From Balanoglossus misakiensis (lineage: Eukaryota; Hemichordata): a stretch of 64,000 nucleotides of DNA. Below, piece by piece: positions 1 to 12,645 of the stretch. The position numbers and the translations under genes were made by a program. Position 1 is the first letter of the stretch, and each line of letters begins with the position of its first letter. Location: NCBI GenBank assembly GCA_040954595.2, contig CM082582.2, positions 11,594,001 to 11,658,000 on the forward strand, written 5' to 3'. A model generated the notes under the pieces. That model was given only the letters and a program-made list of their open reading frames with translations. It searched no databases and had not been told where the DNA came from.

Positions 1-3000
1 TTCGACTTCCCGGAATTTCGAAATTTCGTCGATTTTTGATAAAAACCATGGGTTATAGCTCATGAAAATCACCCAGAAATGACAATTTTTCGACTTCCCG
101 GAATTTCGAAATTTCGTCGATTTTTGATAAAAACCATGGGTTATAGCTCATGAAAATCACCCAGAAATGACAATTTTTCGACTTCCCGGAATTTCGAAAT
201 TTCGTCGATTTTTGATGAAAACCATGGGTTATAGCTCATGAAAATCACCCAGAAATGACAATTTTTCGACTTCCCGGAATTTCGAAATTTCGTCGATTTT
301 TGATAAAAACCATGGGTTATAGCTCATGAAAATCACCCAGAAATGACAATTTTTCGACTTCCCGGAATTTCGAAATTTCGTCGATTTTTGATAAAAACCA
401 TGGGTTATAGCTCATGAAAATCACCCAGAAATGACAATTTTTCGACTTCCCGGAATTTCGAAATTCGTCGATTTTTGATAAAAACCATGGGTTATAGCTC
501 ATGAAAATCACCCAGAAATGACAATTTTTCGACTTCCCGGAATTTCGAAATTTCGTCGATTTTTGATAAAAACCATGGGTTATAGCTCATGAAAATCACC
601 CAGAAATGACAATTTTTCGACTTCCCGGAATTTCGAAATTTCGTCGATTTTTGATAAAAACCATGGGTTATAGCTCATGAAAATCACCCAGAAATGACAA
701 TTTTTCGACTTCCGGAATTTCGAAATTTCGTCGATTTTTGATAAAAACCATGGGTTATAGCTCATGAAAATCACCCAGAAATGACAATTTTTCGACTTCC
801 CGGAATTTCGAAATTTCGTCGATTTTTGATAAAAACCATGGGTTATAGCTCATGAAAATCACCCAGAAATGACAATTTTTCGACTTCCCGGAATTTCGAA
901 ATTTCGTCGATTTTTGATAAAAACCATGGGTTATAGCTCATGAAAATCACCCAGAAATGACAATTTTTCGACTTCCCGGAATTTCGAAATTTCGTCGATT
1001 TTTGATAAAAACCATGGGTTATAGCTCATGAAAATCACCCAGAAATGACAATTTTTCGACTTCCCGGAATTTCGAAATTTCGTCGATTTTTGATAAAAAC
1101 CATGGGTTATAGCTCATGAAAATCACCCAGAAATGACAATTTTTCGACTTCCCGGAATTTCGAAATTTCGTCGATTTTTGATAAAAACCATGGGTTATAG
1201 CTCATGAAAATCACCCAGAAATGACAATTTTTCGACTTCCCGGAATTTCGAAATTTCGTCGATTTTTGATAAAAACCATGGGTTATAGCTCATGAAAATC
1301 ACCCAGAAATGACAATTTTTCGACTTCCCGGAATTTCGAAATTTCGTCGATTTTTGATAAAAACCATGGGTTATAGCTCATGAAAATCACCCAGAAATGA
1401 CAATTTTTCGACTTCCCGGAATTTCGAAATTTCGTCGATTTTTGATAAAAACCATGGGTTATAGCTCATGAAAATCACCCAGAAATGACAATTTTTCGAC
1501 TTCCCGGAATTTCGAAATTTCGTCGATTTTTGATAAAAACCATGGGTTATAGCTCATGAAAATCACCCAGAAATGACAATTTTTCGACTTCCCGGAATTT
1601 CGAAATTTCGTCGATTTTTGATAAAAACCATGGGTTATAGCTCATGAAAATCACCCAGAAATGACAATTTTTCGACTTCCCGGAATTTCGAAATTTCGTC
1701 GATTTTTGATAAAAACCATGGGTTATAGCTCATGAAAATCACCCAGAAATGACAATTTTTCGACTTCCCGGAATTTCGAAATTTCGTCGATTTTTGATAA
1801 AACCATGGGTTATAGCTCATGAAAATCACCCAGAAATGACAATTTTTCGACTTCCCGGAATTTCGAAATTTCGTCGATTTTTGATAAAAACCATGGGTTA
1901 TAGCTCATGAAAATCACCCAGAAATGACAATTTTTCGACTTCCCGGAATTTCGAAATTTCGTCGATTTTTGATAAAAACCATGGGTTATAGCTCATGAAA
2001 ATCACCCAGAAATGACAATTTTTCGACTTCCCGGAATTTCGAAATTTCGTCGATTTTTGATAAAAACCATGGGTTATAGCTCATGAAAATCACCCAGAAA
2101 TGACAATTTTTCGACTTCCCGGAATTTCGAAATTTCGTCGATTTTTGATAAAACCATGGGTTATAGCTCATGAAAATCACCCAGAAATGACAATTTTTCG
2201 ACTTCCCGGAATTTCGAAATTTCGTCGATTTTTGATAAAAACCATGGGTTATAGCTCATGAAAATCACCCAGAAATGACAATTTTTCGACTTCCCGGAAT
2301 TTCGAATTTTCGTCGATTTTTGATAAAAACCATGGGTTATAGCTCATGAAAATCACCCAGAAATGACAATTTTTCGACTTCCCGGAATTTCGAAATTTCG
2401 TCGATTTTTGATAAAAACCATGGGTTATAGCTCATGAAAATCACCCAGAAATGACAATTTTTCGACTTCCCGGAATTTCGAAATTTCGTCGATTTTTGAT
2501 AAAAACCATGGGTTATAGCTCATGAAAATCACCCAGAAATGACAATTTTTCGACTTCCCGGAATTTCGAAATTTCGTCGATTTTTGATAAAAACCATGGG
2601 TTATAGCTCATGAAAATCACCCAGAAATGACAATTTTTCGACTTCCCGCAATTTCGAAATTTCGTCGATTTTTGATAAAAACCATGGGTTATAGCTCATG
2701 AAAATCACCCAGAAATGACAATTTTTCGACTTCCCGCAATTTCGAAATTTCGTCGATTTTTGATAAAAACCATGGGTTATAGCTCATGAAAATCACCCAG
2801 AAATGACAATTTTTCGACTTCCCGCAATTTCGAAATTTCGTCGATTTTTGATAAAAACCATGGGTTATAGCTCATGAAAATCACCCAGAAATGACAATTT
2901 TTCGACTTCCCGCAATTTCGAAATTTCGTCGATTTTTGATAAAAACCATGGGTTATAGCTCATGAAAATCACCCAGAAATGACAATTTTTCGACTTCCCG

Positions 3001-6000
3001 GAATTTCGAAATTTCGTCGATTTTTGATAAAAACCATGGGTTATAGCTCATGAAAATCACCCAGAAATGACAATTTTTCGACTTCCCGGAATTTCGAAAT
3101 TTCGTCGATTTTTGATAAAAACCATGGGTTATAGCTCATGAAAATCACCCAGAAATGACAATTTTTCGACTTCCCGGAATTTCGAAATTTCGTCGATTTT
3201 TGATAAAAACCATGGGTTATAGCTCATGAAAATCACCCAGAAATGACAATTTTTCGACTTCCCGGAATTCGAAATTTCGTCGATTTTTGATAAAAACCAT
3301 GGGTTATAAGCTCATGAAAATCACCCAGAAATGACAATTTTTTCGACTTCCCGGAATTTCGAAATTTCGTCGATTTTTGATAAAAACCATGGGTTATAGC
3401 TCATGAAAATCACCCAGAAATGACAATTTTTCGACTTCCCGGAATTTCGAAATTTCGTCGATTTTTGATAAAAACCATGGGTTATAGCTCATGAAAATCA
3501 CCCAGAAATGACAATTTTTCGACTTCCCGGAATTTCGAAATTTCGTCGATTTTTGATAAAAACCATGGGTTATAGCTCATGAAAATCACCCAGAAATGAC
3601 AATTTTTCGACTTCCCGGAATTTCGAAATTTCGTCGATTTTTGATAAAAACCATGGGTTATAGCTCATGAAAATCACCCAGAAATGACAATTTTTCGACT
3701 TCCCGGAATTTCGAAATTTCGTCGATTTTTGATAAAAACCATGGGTTATAGCTCATGAAAATCACCCAGAAATGACAATTTTTCGACTTCCCGGAATTTC
3801 GAAATTTCGTCGATTTTTGATAAAAACCATGGGTTATAGCTCATGAAAATCACCCAGAAATGACAATTTTTCGACTTCCCGGAATTTCGAAATTTCGTCG
3901 ATTTTTGATAAAAACCATGGGTTATAGCTCATGAAAATCACCCAGAAATGACAATTTTTCGACTTCCCGGAATTTCGAAATTTCGTCGATTTTTGATAAA
4001 AACCATGGGTTATAGCTCATGAAAATCACCCAGAAATGACAATTTTTCGACTTCCCGGAATTTCGAAATTTCGTCGATTTTTGATAAAAACCATGGGTTA
4101 TAGCTCATGAAAATCACCCAGAAATGACAATTTTTCGACTTCCCGGAATTTCGAAATTTCGTCGATTTTTGATAAAAACCATGGGTTATAGCTCATGAAA
4201 ATCACCCAGAAATGACAATTTTTCGACTTCCCGGAATTTCGAAATTTCGTCGATTTTTGATAAAAACCATGGGTTATAGCTCATGAAAATCACCCAGAAA
4301 TGACAATTTTTCGACTTCCCGGAATTTCGAAATTTCGTCGATTTTTGATAAAAACCATGGGTTATAGCTCATGAAAATCACCCAGAAATGACAATTTTTC
4401 GACTTCCCGGAATTTCGAAATTTCGTCGATTTTTGATAAAAACCATGGGTTATAGCTCATGAAAATCACCCAGAAATGACAATTTTTCGACTTCCCGGAA
4501 TTTCGAAATTTCGTCGATTTTTGATAAAAACCATGGGTTATAGCTCATGAAAATCACCCAGAAATGACAATTTTTCGACTTCCCGGAATTTCGAAATTTC
4601 GTCGATTTTTGATAAAAACCATGGGTTATAGCTCATGAAAATTACCCAGAAATGACAATTTTTCGACTTCCCGGAATTTCGAAATTTCGTCGATTTTTGA
4701 TAAAAACCATGGGTTATAGCTCATGAAAATCACCCAGAAATGACAATTTTTCGACTTCCCGGAATTTCGAAATTTCGTCGATTTTTGATAAAAACCATGG
4801 GTTATAGCTCATGAAAATCACCCAGAAATGACAATTTTTCGACTTCCCGGAATTTCGAAATTTCGTCGATTTTTGATAAAAACCATGGGTTATAGCTCAT
4901 GAAAATCACCCAGAAATGACAATTTTTCGACTTCCCGGAATTTCGAAATTTCGTCGATTTTTGATAAAAACCATGGGTTATAGCTCATGAAAATCACCCA
5001 GAAATGACAATTTTTCGACTTCCCGGAATTTCGAAATTTCGTCGATTTTTGATAAAAACCATGGGTTATAGCTCATGAAAATCACCCAGAAATGACAATT
5101 TTTCGACTTCCCGGAATTTCGAAATTTCGTCGATTTTTGATAAAAACCATGGGTTATAGCTCATGAAAATCACCCAGAAATGACAATTTTTCGACTTCCC
5201 GGAATTTCGAAATTTCGTCGATTTTTGATAAAAAACCATGGGTTATAGCTCATGAACATCACCCAGAAATGACAATTTTTCGACTTCCCGGAATTTCGAA
5301 ATTACGTCGATTTTTGATAAAAACCATGGGTTATAGCTCATGAAAATCACCCAGAAATGACAATTTTTCGACTTCCCGCAATTTCGAAATTTCGTCGATT
5401 TTTGATAAAAACCATGGGTTATAGCTCATGAAAATCACCCAGAAATGACAATTTTTCGACTTCCCGGAATTTCGAAATTTCGTCGATTTTTGATAAAAAC
5501 CATGGGTTATAGCTCATGAAAATCACCCAGAAATGACAATTTTTCGACTTCCCGGAATTTCGAAATTTCGTCGATTTTTGATAAAAACCATGGGTTATAG
5601 CTCATGAAAATCACCCAGAAATGACCATTTTTCGACTTCCCGGAATTTCGAAATTTCGTCGATTTTTGATAAAAACCATGGGTTATAGCTCATGAAAATC
5701 ACCCAGAAATGACCATTTTTCGACTTCCCGGAATTTCGAAATTTCGTCGATTTTTGATAAAAACCATGGGTTATAGCTCATGAAAATCACCCAGAAATGA
5801 CAATTTTTCGACTTCCCGGAATTTCGAAATTTCGTCGATTTTTGATGAAAACCATGGGTTATAGCTCATGAAAATCACCCAGAAATGACAATTTTTCGAC
5901 TTCCCGGAATTTCGAAATTTCGTCGATTTTTGATGAAAACCATGGGTTATAGCTCATGAAAATCACCCAGAAATGACAATTTTTCGACTTCCCGGAATTT

Positions 6001-9000
6001 CGAAATTTCGTCGATTTTTGATGAAAACCATGGGTTATAGCTCATGAAAATCACCCAGAAATGACAATTTTTCGACTTCCCGGAATTTCGAAATTTCGTC
6101 GATTTTTGATGAAAACCATGGGTTATAGCTCATGAAAATCACCCAGAAATGACAATTTTTCGACTTCCCGGAATTTCGAAATTTCGTCGATTTTTGATGA
6201 AAACCATGGGTTATAGCTCATGAAAATCACCCAGAAATGACAATTTTTCGACTTCCCGGAATTTCGAAATTTCGTCGATTTTTGATGAAAACCATGGGTT
6301 ATAGCTCATGAAAATCACCCAGAAATGACAATTTTTCGACTTCCCGGAATTTCGAAATTTCGTCGATTTTTGATAAAAACCATGGGTTATAGCTCATGAA
6401 AATCACCCAGAAATGACAATTTTTCGACTTCCCGGAATTTCGAAATTTCGTCGATTTTTGATAAAAACCATGGGTTATAGCTCATGAAAATCACCCAGAA
6501 ATGACAATTTTTCGACTTCCCGGAATTTCGAAATTTCGTCGATTTTTGATAAAAACCATGGGTTATAGCTCATGAAAATCACCCAGAAATGACAATTTTT
6601 CGACTTCCCGGAATTTCGAAATTTCGTCGATTTTTGATAAAAACCATGGGTTATAGCTCATGAAAATCACCCAGAAATGACAATTTGTCGACTTCCCGGA
6701 ATTTCGAAATTTCGTCGATTTTTGATAAAAACCATGGGTTATAGCTCATGAAAATCACCCAGAAATGACAATTTTTCGACTTCCAGGAATTTCGAAATTT
6801 CGTCGATTTTTGATAAAAACCATGGGTTATAGCTCATGAAAATCACCCAGAAATGACAATTTTTCGACTTCCCGGAATTTCGAAATTTCGTCGATTTTTG
6901 ATAAAAACCATGGGTTATAGCTCATGAAAATCACCCAGAAATGACAATTTTTCGACTTCCCGGAATTTCGAAATTTCGTCGATTTTTGATAAAAACCATG
7001 GGTTATAGCTCATGAAAATCACCCAGAAATGACAATTTTTCGACTTCCCGGAATTTCGAAATTTCGTCGATTTTTGATAAAAACCATGGGTTATAGCTCA
7101 TGAAAATCACCCAGAAATGACAATTTTTCGACTTCCCGGAATTTCGAAATTTCGTCGATTTTTGATAAAAACCATGGGTTATAGCTCATGAAAATCACCC
7201 AGAAATGACAATTTTTCGACTTCCCGCAATTTCGAAATTTCGTCGATTTTTGATAAAAACCATGGGTTATAGCTCATGAAAATCACCCAGAAATGACAAT
7301 TTTTCGACTTCCCGCAATTTCGAAATTTCGTCGATTTTTGATAAAAACCATGGGTTATAGCTCATGAAAATCACCCAGAAATGACAATTTTTCGACTTCC
7401 CGGAATTTCGAAATTTCGTCGATTTTTGATAAAAACCATGGGTTATAGCTCATGAAAATCACCCAGAAATGACAATTTTTCGACTTCCCGGAATTTCGAA
7501 ATTTCGTCGATTTTTGATAAAAACCATGGGTTATAGCTCATGAAAATCACCCAGAAATGACAATTTTTCGACTTCCCGGAATTTCGAAATTTCGTCGATT
7601 TTTGATAAAAACCATGGGTTATAGCTCATGAAAATCACCCAGAAATGACAATTTTTCGACTTCCCGGAATTTCGAAATTTCGTCGATTTTTGATAAAAAC
7701 CATGGGTTATAGCTCATGAAAATCACCCAGAAATGACAATTTTTCGACTTCCCGGAATTTCGAAATTTCGTCGATTTTTGATAAAAACCATGGGTTATAG
7801 CTCATGAAAATCACCCAGAAATGACAATTTTTCGACTTCCCGGAATTTCGAAATTTCGTCGATTTTTGATAAAAACCATGGGTTATAGCTCATGAAAATC
7901 ACCCAGAAATGACAATTTTTCGACTTCCCGGAATTTCGAAATTTCGTCGATTTTTGATAAAAACCATGGGTTATAGCTCATGAAAATCACCCAGAAATGA
8001 CAATTTTTCGACTTCCCGGAATTTCGAAATTTCGTCGATTTTTGATAAAAACCATGGGTTATAGCTCATGAAAATCACCCAGAAATGACAATTTTTCGAC
8101 TTCCCGGAATTTCGAAATTTCGTCGATTTTTGATGAAAACCATGGGTTATAGCTCATGAAAATCACCCAGAAATGACAATTTTTCGACTTCCCGGAATTT
8201 CGAAATTTCGTCGATTTTTGATGAAAACCATGGGTTATAGCTCATGAAAATCACCCAGAAATGACAATTTTTCGACTTCCCGGAATTTCGAAATTTCGTC
8301 GATTTTTGATGAAAACCATGGGTTATAGCTCATGAAAATCACCCAGAAATGACAATTTTTCGACTTCCCGGAATTTCGAAATTTCGTCGATTTTTGATGA
8401 AAACCATGGGTTATAGCTCATGAAAATCACCCAGAAATGACAATTTTTCGACTTCCCGGAATTTCGAAATTTCGTCGATTTTTGATGAAAACCATGGGTT
8501 ATAGCTCATGAAAATCACCCAGAAATGACAATTTTTCGACTTCCCGGAATTTCGAAATTTCGTCGATTTTTGATGAAAACCATGGGTTATAGCTCATGAA
8601 AATCACCCAGAAATGACAATTTTTCGACTTCCCGGAATTTCGAAATTTCGTCGATTTTTGATGAAAACCATGGGTTATAGCTCATGAAAATCACCCAGAA
8701 ATGACAATTTTTCGACTTCCCGGAATTTCGAAATTTCGTCGATTTTTGATAAAAACCATGGGTTATAGCTCATGAAAATCACCCAGAAATGACAATTTTT
8801 CGACTTCCCGGAATTTCGAAATTTCGTCGATTTTTGATAAAAACCATGGGTTATAGCTCATGAAAATCACCCAGAAATGACAATTTTTCGACTTCCCGGA
8901 ATTTCGAAATTTCGTCGATTTTTGATAAAAACCATGGGTTATAGCTCATGAAAATCACCCAGAAATGACAATTTTTCGACTTCCCGGAATTTCGAAATTT

Positions 9001-9920
9001 CGTCGATTTTTGATAAAAACCATGGGTTATAGCTCATGAAAATCACCCAGAAATGACAATTTTTCGACTTCCCGGAATTTCGAAATTTCGTCGATTTTTG
9101 ATAAAAACCATGGGTTATAGCTCATGAAAATCACCCAGAAATGACAATTTTTCGACTTCCCGGAATTTCGAAATTTCGTCGATTTTTGATAAAAACCATG
9201 GGTTATAGCTCATGAAAATCACCCAGAAATGACAATTTTTCGAGTTCCCGGAATTTCGAAATATCGTCGATTTTTGATAAAAACCATGGGTTATAGCTCA
9301 TGAAAATCACCCAGAAATGACAATTTTTCGACTTCCCGGAATTTCGAAATTTCGTCGATTTTTGATAAAAACCATGGGTTATAGCTCATGAAAATCACCC
9401 AGAAATGACAATTTTTCGACTTCCCGGAATTTCGAAATTTCGTCGATTTTTGATAAAAACCATGGGTTATAGCTCATGAAAATCACCCAGAAATGACAAT
9501 TTTTCGACTTCCCGGAATTTCGAAATTTCGTCGATTTTTGATAAAAACCATGGGTTATAGCTCATGAAAATCACCCAGAAATGACAATTTTTCGACTTCC
9601 CGGAATTTCGAAATTTCGTCGATTTTTGATAAAAACCATGGGTTATAGCTCATGAAAATCACCCAGAAATGACAATTTTTCGACTTCCCGGAATTTCGAA
9701 ATTTCGTCGATTTTTGATAAAAACCATGGGTTATAGCTCATGAAAATCACCCAGAAATGACAATTTTTCGACTTCCCGGAATTTCGAAATTTCGTCGATT
9801 TTTGATAAAAACCATGGGTTATAGCTCATGAAAATCACCCAGAAATGACAATTTTTCGACTTCCCGGAATTTCGAAATTTCGTCGATTTTTGATAAAAAC
9901 CATGGGTTATAGCTCATGAA
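1..9920. repeat. 88-bp satellite array, about 112-113 tandem head-to-tail copies
   Basis: The same 88-bp unit repeats without interruption from the first base of the window, so the array is truncated by the left edge. Taking unit 1 as positions 1-88, landmarks are TTCCCGGAA (7-15), the perfect 12-bp palindrome AATTTCGAAATT (14-25), the outer inverted pair TCGAC (2-6) and GTCGA (28-32), and CATGGGTTATAGCTCATG (47-64). Most units are identical or differ by one base. Rare single-base indels occur, for example near 465, 712, 1800, 3268 and 5230. Variant units are grouped: TTCCCGCAAT units near 2648-2911 (four) and 7225-7313 (two), and GATGAAAACC units near 5845-6285 (six) and 8133-8661 (seven). 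Because 88 is not a multiple of 3, the frame shifts every unit and no repeated protein can be encoded. The short open frames inside the array are artefacts. I do not recognise the family. Confidence 0.98.
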
Positions 9921-10110
9921 TATTTAAAAAAATGACACTTTTCCGATTTTGCGAATTTGTCATTTTTGATATTTTTCATGGGTTATAGGCCTAGCTCATG
10001 AAAATTGTCAAAAAATGATCAATTTCCGACTTTGCGAAAGTTGGTGATTTTGTCTTTTTCGAACATTTTTCATGGGTTAGGCCTATAGCTCATGAAAATT
10101 GTCAAACGAC
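9921..10110. repeat. Degenerate border units of the 88-bp satellite
   Basis: Two units with strong divergence follow the homogeneous array. They keep recognisable landmarks: AAATGACACTTTTCCGA replaces the usual AAATGACAATTTTTCGA, CATGGGTTA is retained, and each ends in AGCTCATGAAAATTGTCA or close to it. Both contain an AGGCCT insertion within the GGTTATAGCTCATG segment that the main array lacks. Decayed units at an array edge are the usual result of poor homogenisation at the ends of a satellite. Confidence 0.85.
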
Positions 10111-10113
10111 AAA

Positions 10114-12033
10114 AACACCAACATTCGCAAAGTGACGTCATTCACTTGACAACGGCGGCAAAGTTGTAAAATAAAATTTTAAAATAAATGTCCATACCTA
10201 CCTACCATTTTTTTTGAAAACCATGTACTCGGAACATCAGATATTATTCTTTTGGCATCAGGCTCCAATTTTTAGTGTTGGTAAATTCAAGTACGATACT
10301 GTCACCCACACTGAACCAGCGGAAGTTGTGAGCAAAACAGAAACCTAATACGAACCAGGGGAATATGAGCATTGCCACTTGCATGTGATACGAAACGCTG
10401 ACGCTTCCATTTATTTATCATATCATATCATCTAATTTAAAATTTATTGAAATTGGTCGCGATGGAAATCCTTCTTGATAATGTAAATAAAATTCAAGGG
10501 GAAATAAACCGATTCCCGCGTTATCAATTTAATCGAAGAGCGATCGGTTTACCGTCACTCCAATGTGCGATGCGTGACGTTATGATGACAACGAAACTAC
10601 ATGCAGTCGTGTACGGTTGGCATAGTAGTATTTCCACATGACATGATAATTTATATTTCATATTGTTCCACCTGTAGCGGGTAAAAGCTCGGCACTTGAT
10701 GATAATTGCAGACAGTCAATGAAGTTAACAGTCTTAAGTTTACGAATGACATACGCGATGTAGCATGGTGTAAAATTAGAAGAAAAAACGTAAATGTATA
10801 AAATTGACCATGCGATCGGTATGCAGGCGCAACCAATTAATTGAAAGTGCTGGTGTATGTACAATAGGGTGTGTGGGACGCACTGAAACGCTCTATTTCC
10901 GCCGTTAGAAGTGAAATTAATATACTTCTTTTTTTTAAATATTAATTTTCGCAAAGAACTGACCGAGAATTATTAAGTTTTCACCCAGATAAAGGACTGG
11001 GGATTGTCTATGTAGTTGAACTCATGGAGTGAGCCTTATGTTATTTACGAATGACAAACGCCCATGTACCCCGAATTTATAGGAATAACCGATGCCACCG
11101 TACCGAATGACGTGTGCTTTTTCTGAGATAAAGAAACACAAATTTCCACAGGATAGCACATTTCAGTATAACCTTGCTTCAGTAGTAACTCCGAAACAAA
11201 ATCCGGACCGGTGAAGTGAAACGCAGACGGGTATCGAAAATAGCTCCTCACAACGATGCCGTGAGCAATGGTTAAACTATTAAAAAGGGATATACGAACA
11301 ATATATATACACTCTTTTGATGCGAGATATATATACTGAAGCGTGCCGGATTTTGATTATAGCAGATCACCATCCGTATCGGCGAACCCTGACACAATCC
11401 TTGATAGAATAGTTTTGTCACATGTATTTGGGAAATCGTCTTTTAACACCGAGAGATGCCCCCCCCCCCATACCGTCGAGATCTCGATAAAAAGCGAAAC
11501 ATACGGGCCTTGATCCCCAACCAGCAACAAAGTTCGCCATACATCAAATGACCCGCAGATTCACCAATCTCGCAGTCGCTTTATTCAACATTGCATGAAA
11601 CGTGTTGGGTGGGAATGATTTAAGCTTTAGATGAAACGATTTGTTTACGATCAATTATCAATAACTGTAAAATTTCTCATTTGGTAAAAAGTTCCATTCT
11701 TCTATGTGAACGACAGGTCTTAAAATTTACTATTTGTTTACGCGCGCTTTGTGATCAGAGTCCATTCAAACATCACTTCCAAGTGAATAAGAAAATTGAT
11801 TCTGTCTACTTTCCTTGATTAATATGAAATGCCTCAGCGTCACTGTCCCCAACAGTCCGCCGAGACAAATCGAGTATGATTTTCATCCGATCCGTAACAT
11901 GGACGGTTTTCTTTTTCTCTCGCGATTCCATTTGAGGTCTAACTCCAATATAATCTATGCCAGTCCATGTACTTGTAGACAAGTAATAAACAATTTCAAC
12001 ATTCATCAAAATTCAGGTTTAATACGTTATGAA
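10114..12033. other. Non-coding stretch right of the satellite
   Basis: I see no recognisable gene in this stretch. It holds a perfect CRE-type octamer TGACGTCA at 10133-10140, short ATATAT tracts around 11298-11333, and a run of 11 C at 11459-11469. Open frames here are short, overlap on both strands and lack domains. Confidence 0.6.
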
Positions 12034-12645
12034 ATTAAGTCTATTTTAACATTAGTTAGATTAATGAGTGATATTTTGCAAGCAGTCTATGTTTCTCCCA
12101 GAATTCGGTTTCACTGTGTCAGGCTTTACTGTCTTAAAATGTATCACATCGTTCAAATGCGTTAGATTAGGTCTCCCGGAAACATTCCTCTTGCTGTGTT
12201 AAAAAGACTGCCAATACCAGGTGTACGTTGGACGGTAAAAATATAATTCCGCAATTAAGTACATTTTACGAAATATTCTTAATTCAAAAGTGCGAGTGAG
12301 TTTTTAGCATTGAACCATATGTGCTGGACCGATTCTATTTTAAACTTAAGTAAGATTGATTGGTGACATTTTGCAAGCCATCCAGGTTTTCTCCCGAAGT
12401 TCGGAATTCGATGTCGCTTTGTCCGGCTTATTGTCTTTGTGTGCGGAATAGACCGCGAAAAATGAAGATTGCCTGAGTAAAATTTATCCCATCGTACAAA
12501 TACGTGTGATTAGTTCTCCCGGTAACATCATTCAGTGTGTTAACCGGTAAAAATAGAATTCCGCAATAAAGTACATTTAACGGAATATTCTCAATTTAAA
12601 AGTGCGAGTGAGTGTTTTTAGCACTGAACCATATTGCTGCGACAT
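12034..12645. repeat. Diverged tandem duplication, two copies of about 300 bp
   Basis: Two adjacent related copies run in the same orientation, about 12034-12330 and 12335-12645. Matching anchors are ATATTTTGCAAGC (12071) with ACATTTTGCAAGC (12366), GGTCTCCCGGAAACAT with GTTCTCCCGGTAACAT, GGTAAAAATATAATTCCGCA (12234) with GGTAAAAATAGAATTCCGCA (12546), and TGCGAGTGAGT (12291 and 12603). The offset grows from 295 to 312 bp because of small indels. No coding capacity or terminal inverted repeats are evident. It may be a local duplication or two copies of an unrecognised interspersed repeat. Confidence 0.85.

Noticed and set aside
317-2180. Repeated 64-residue minus-strand open frames in the satellite
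   Set aside because: They are translations of the 88-bp repeat. The frame shifts with each unit and the frames end after two to three units, so there is no conserved protein.
1-9920. CRISPR array interpretation of the tandem repeat
   Set aside because: The units abut with no unique spacers between repeats, and the genome is animal. It is a satellite.
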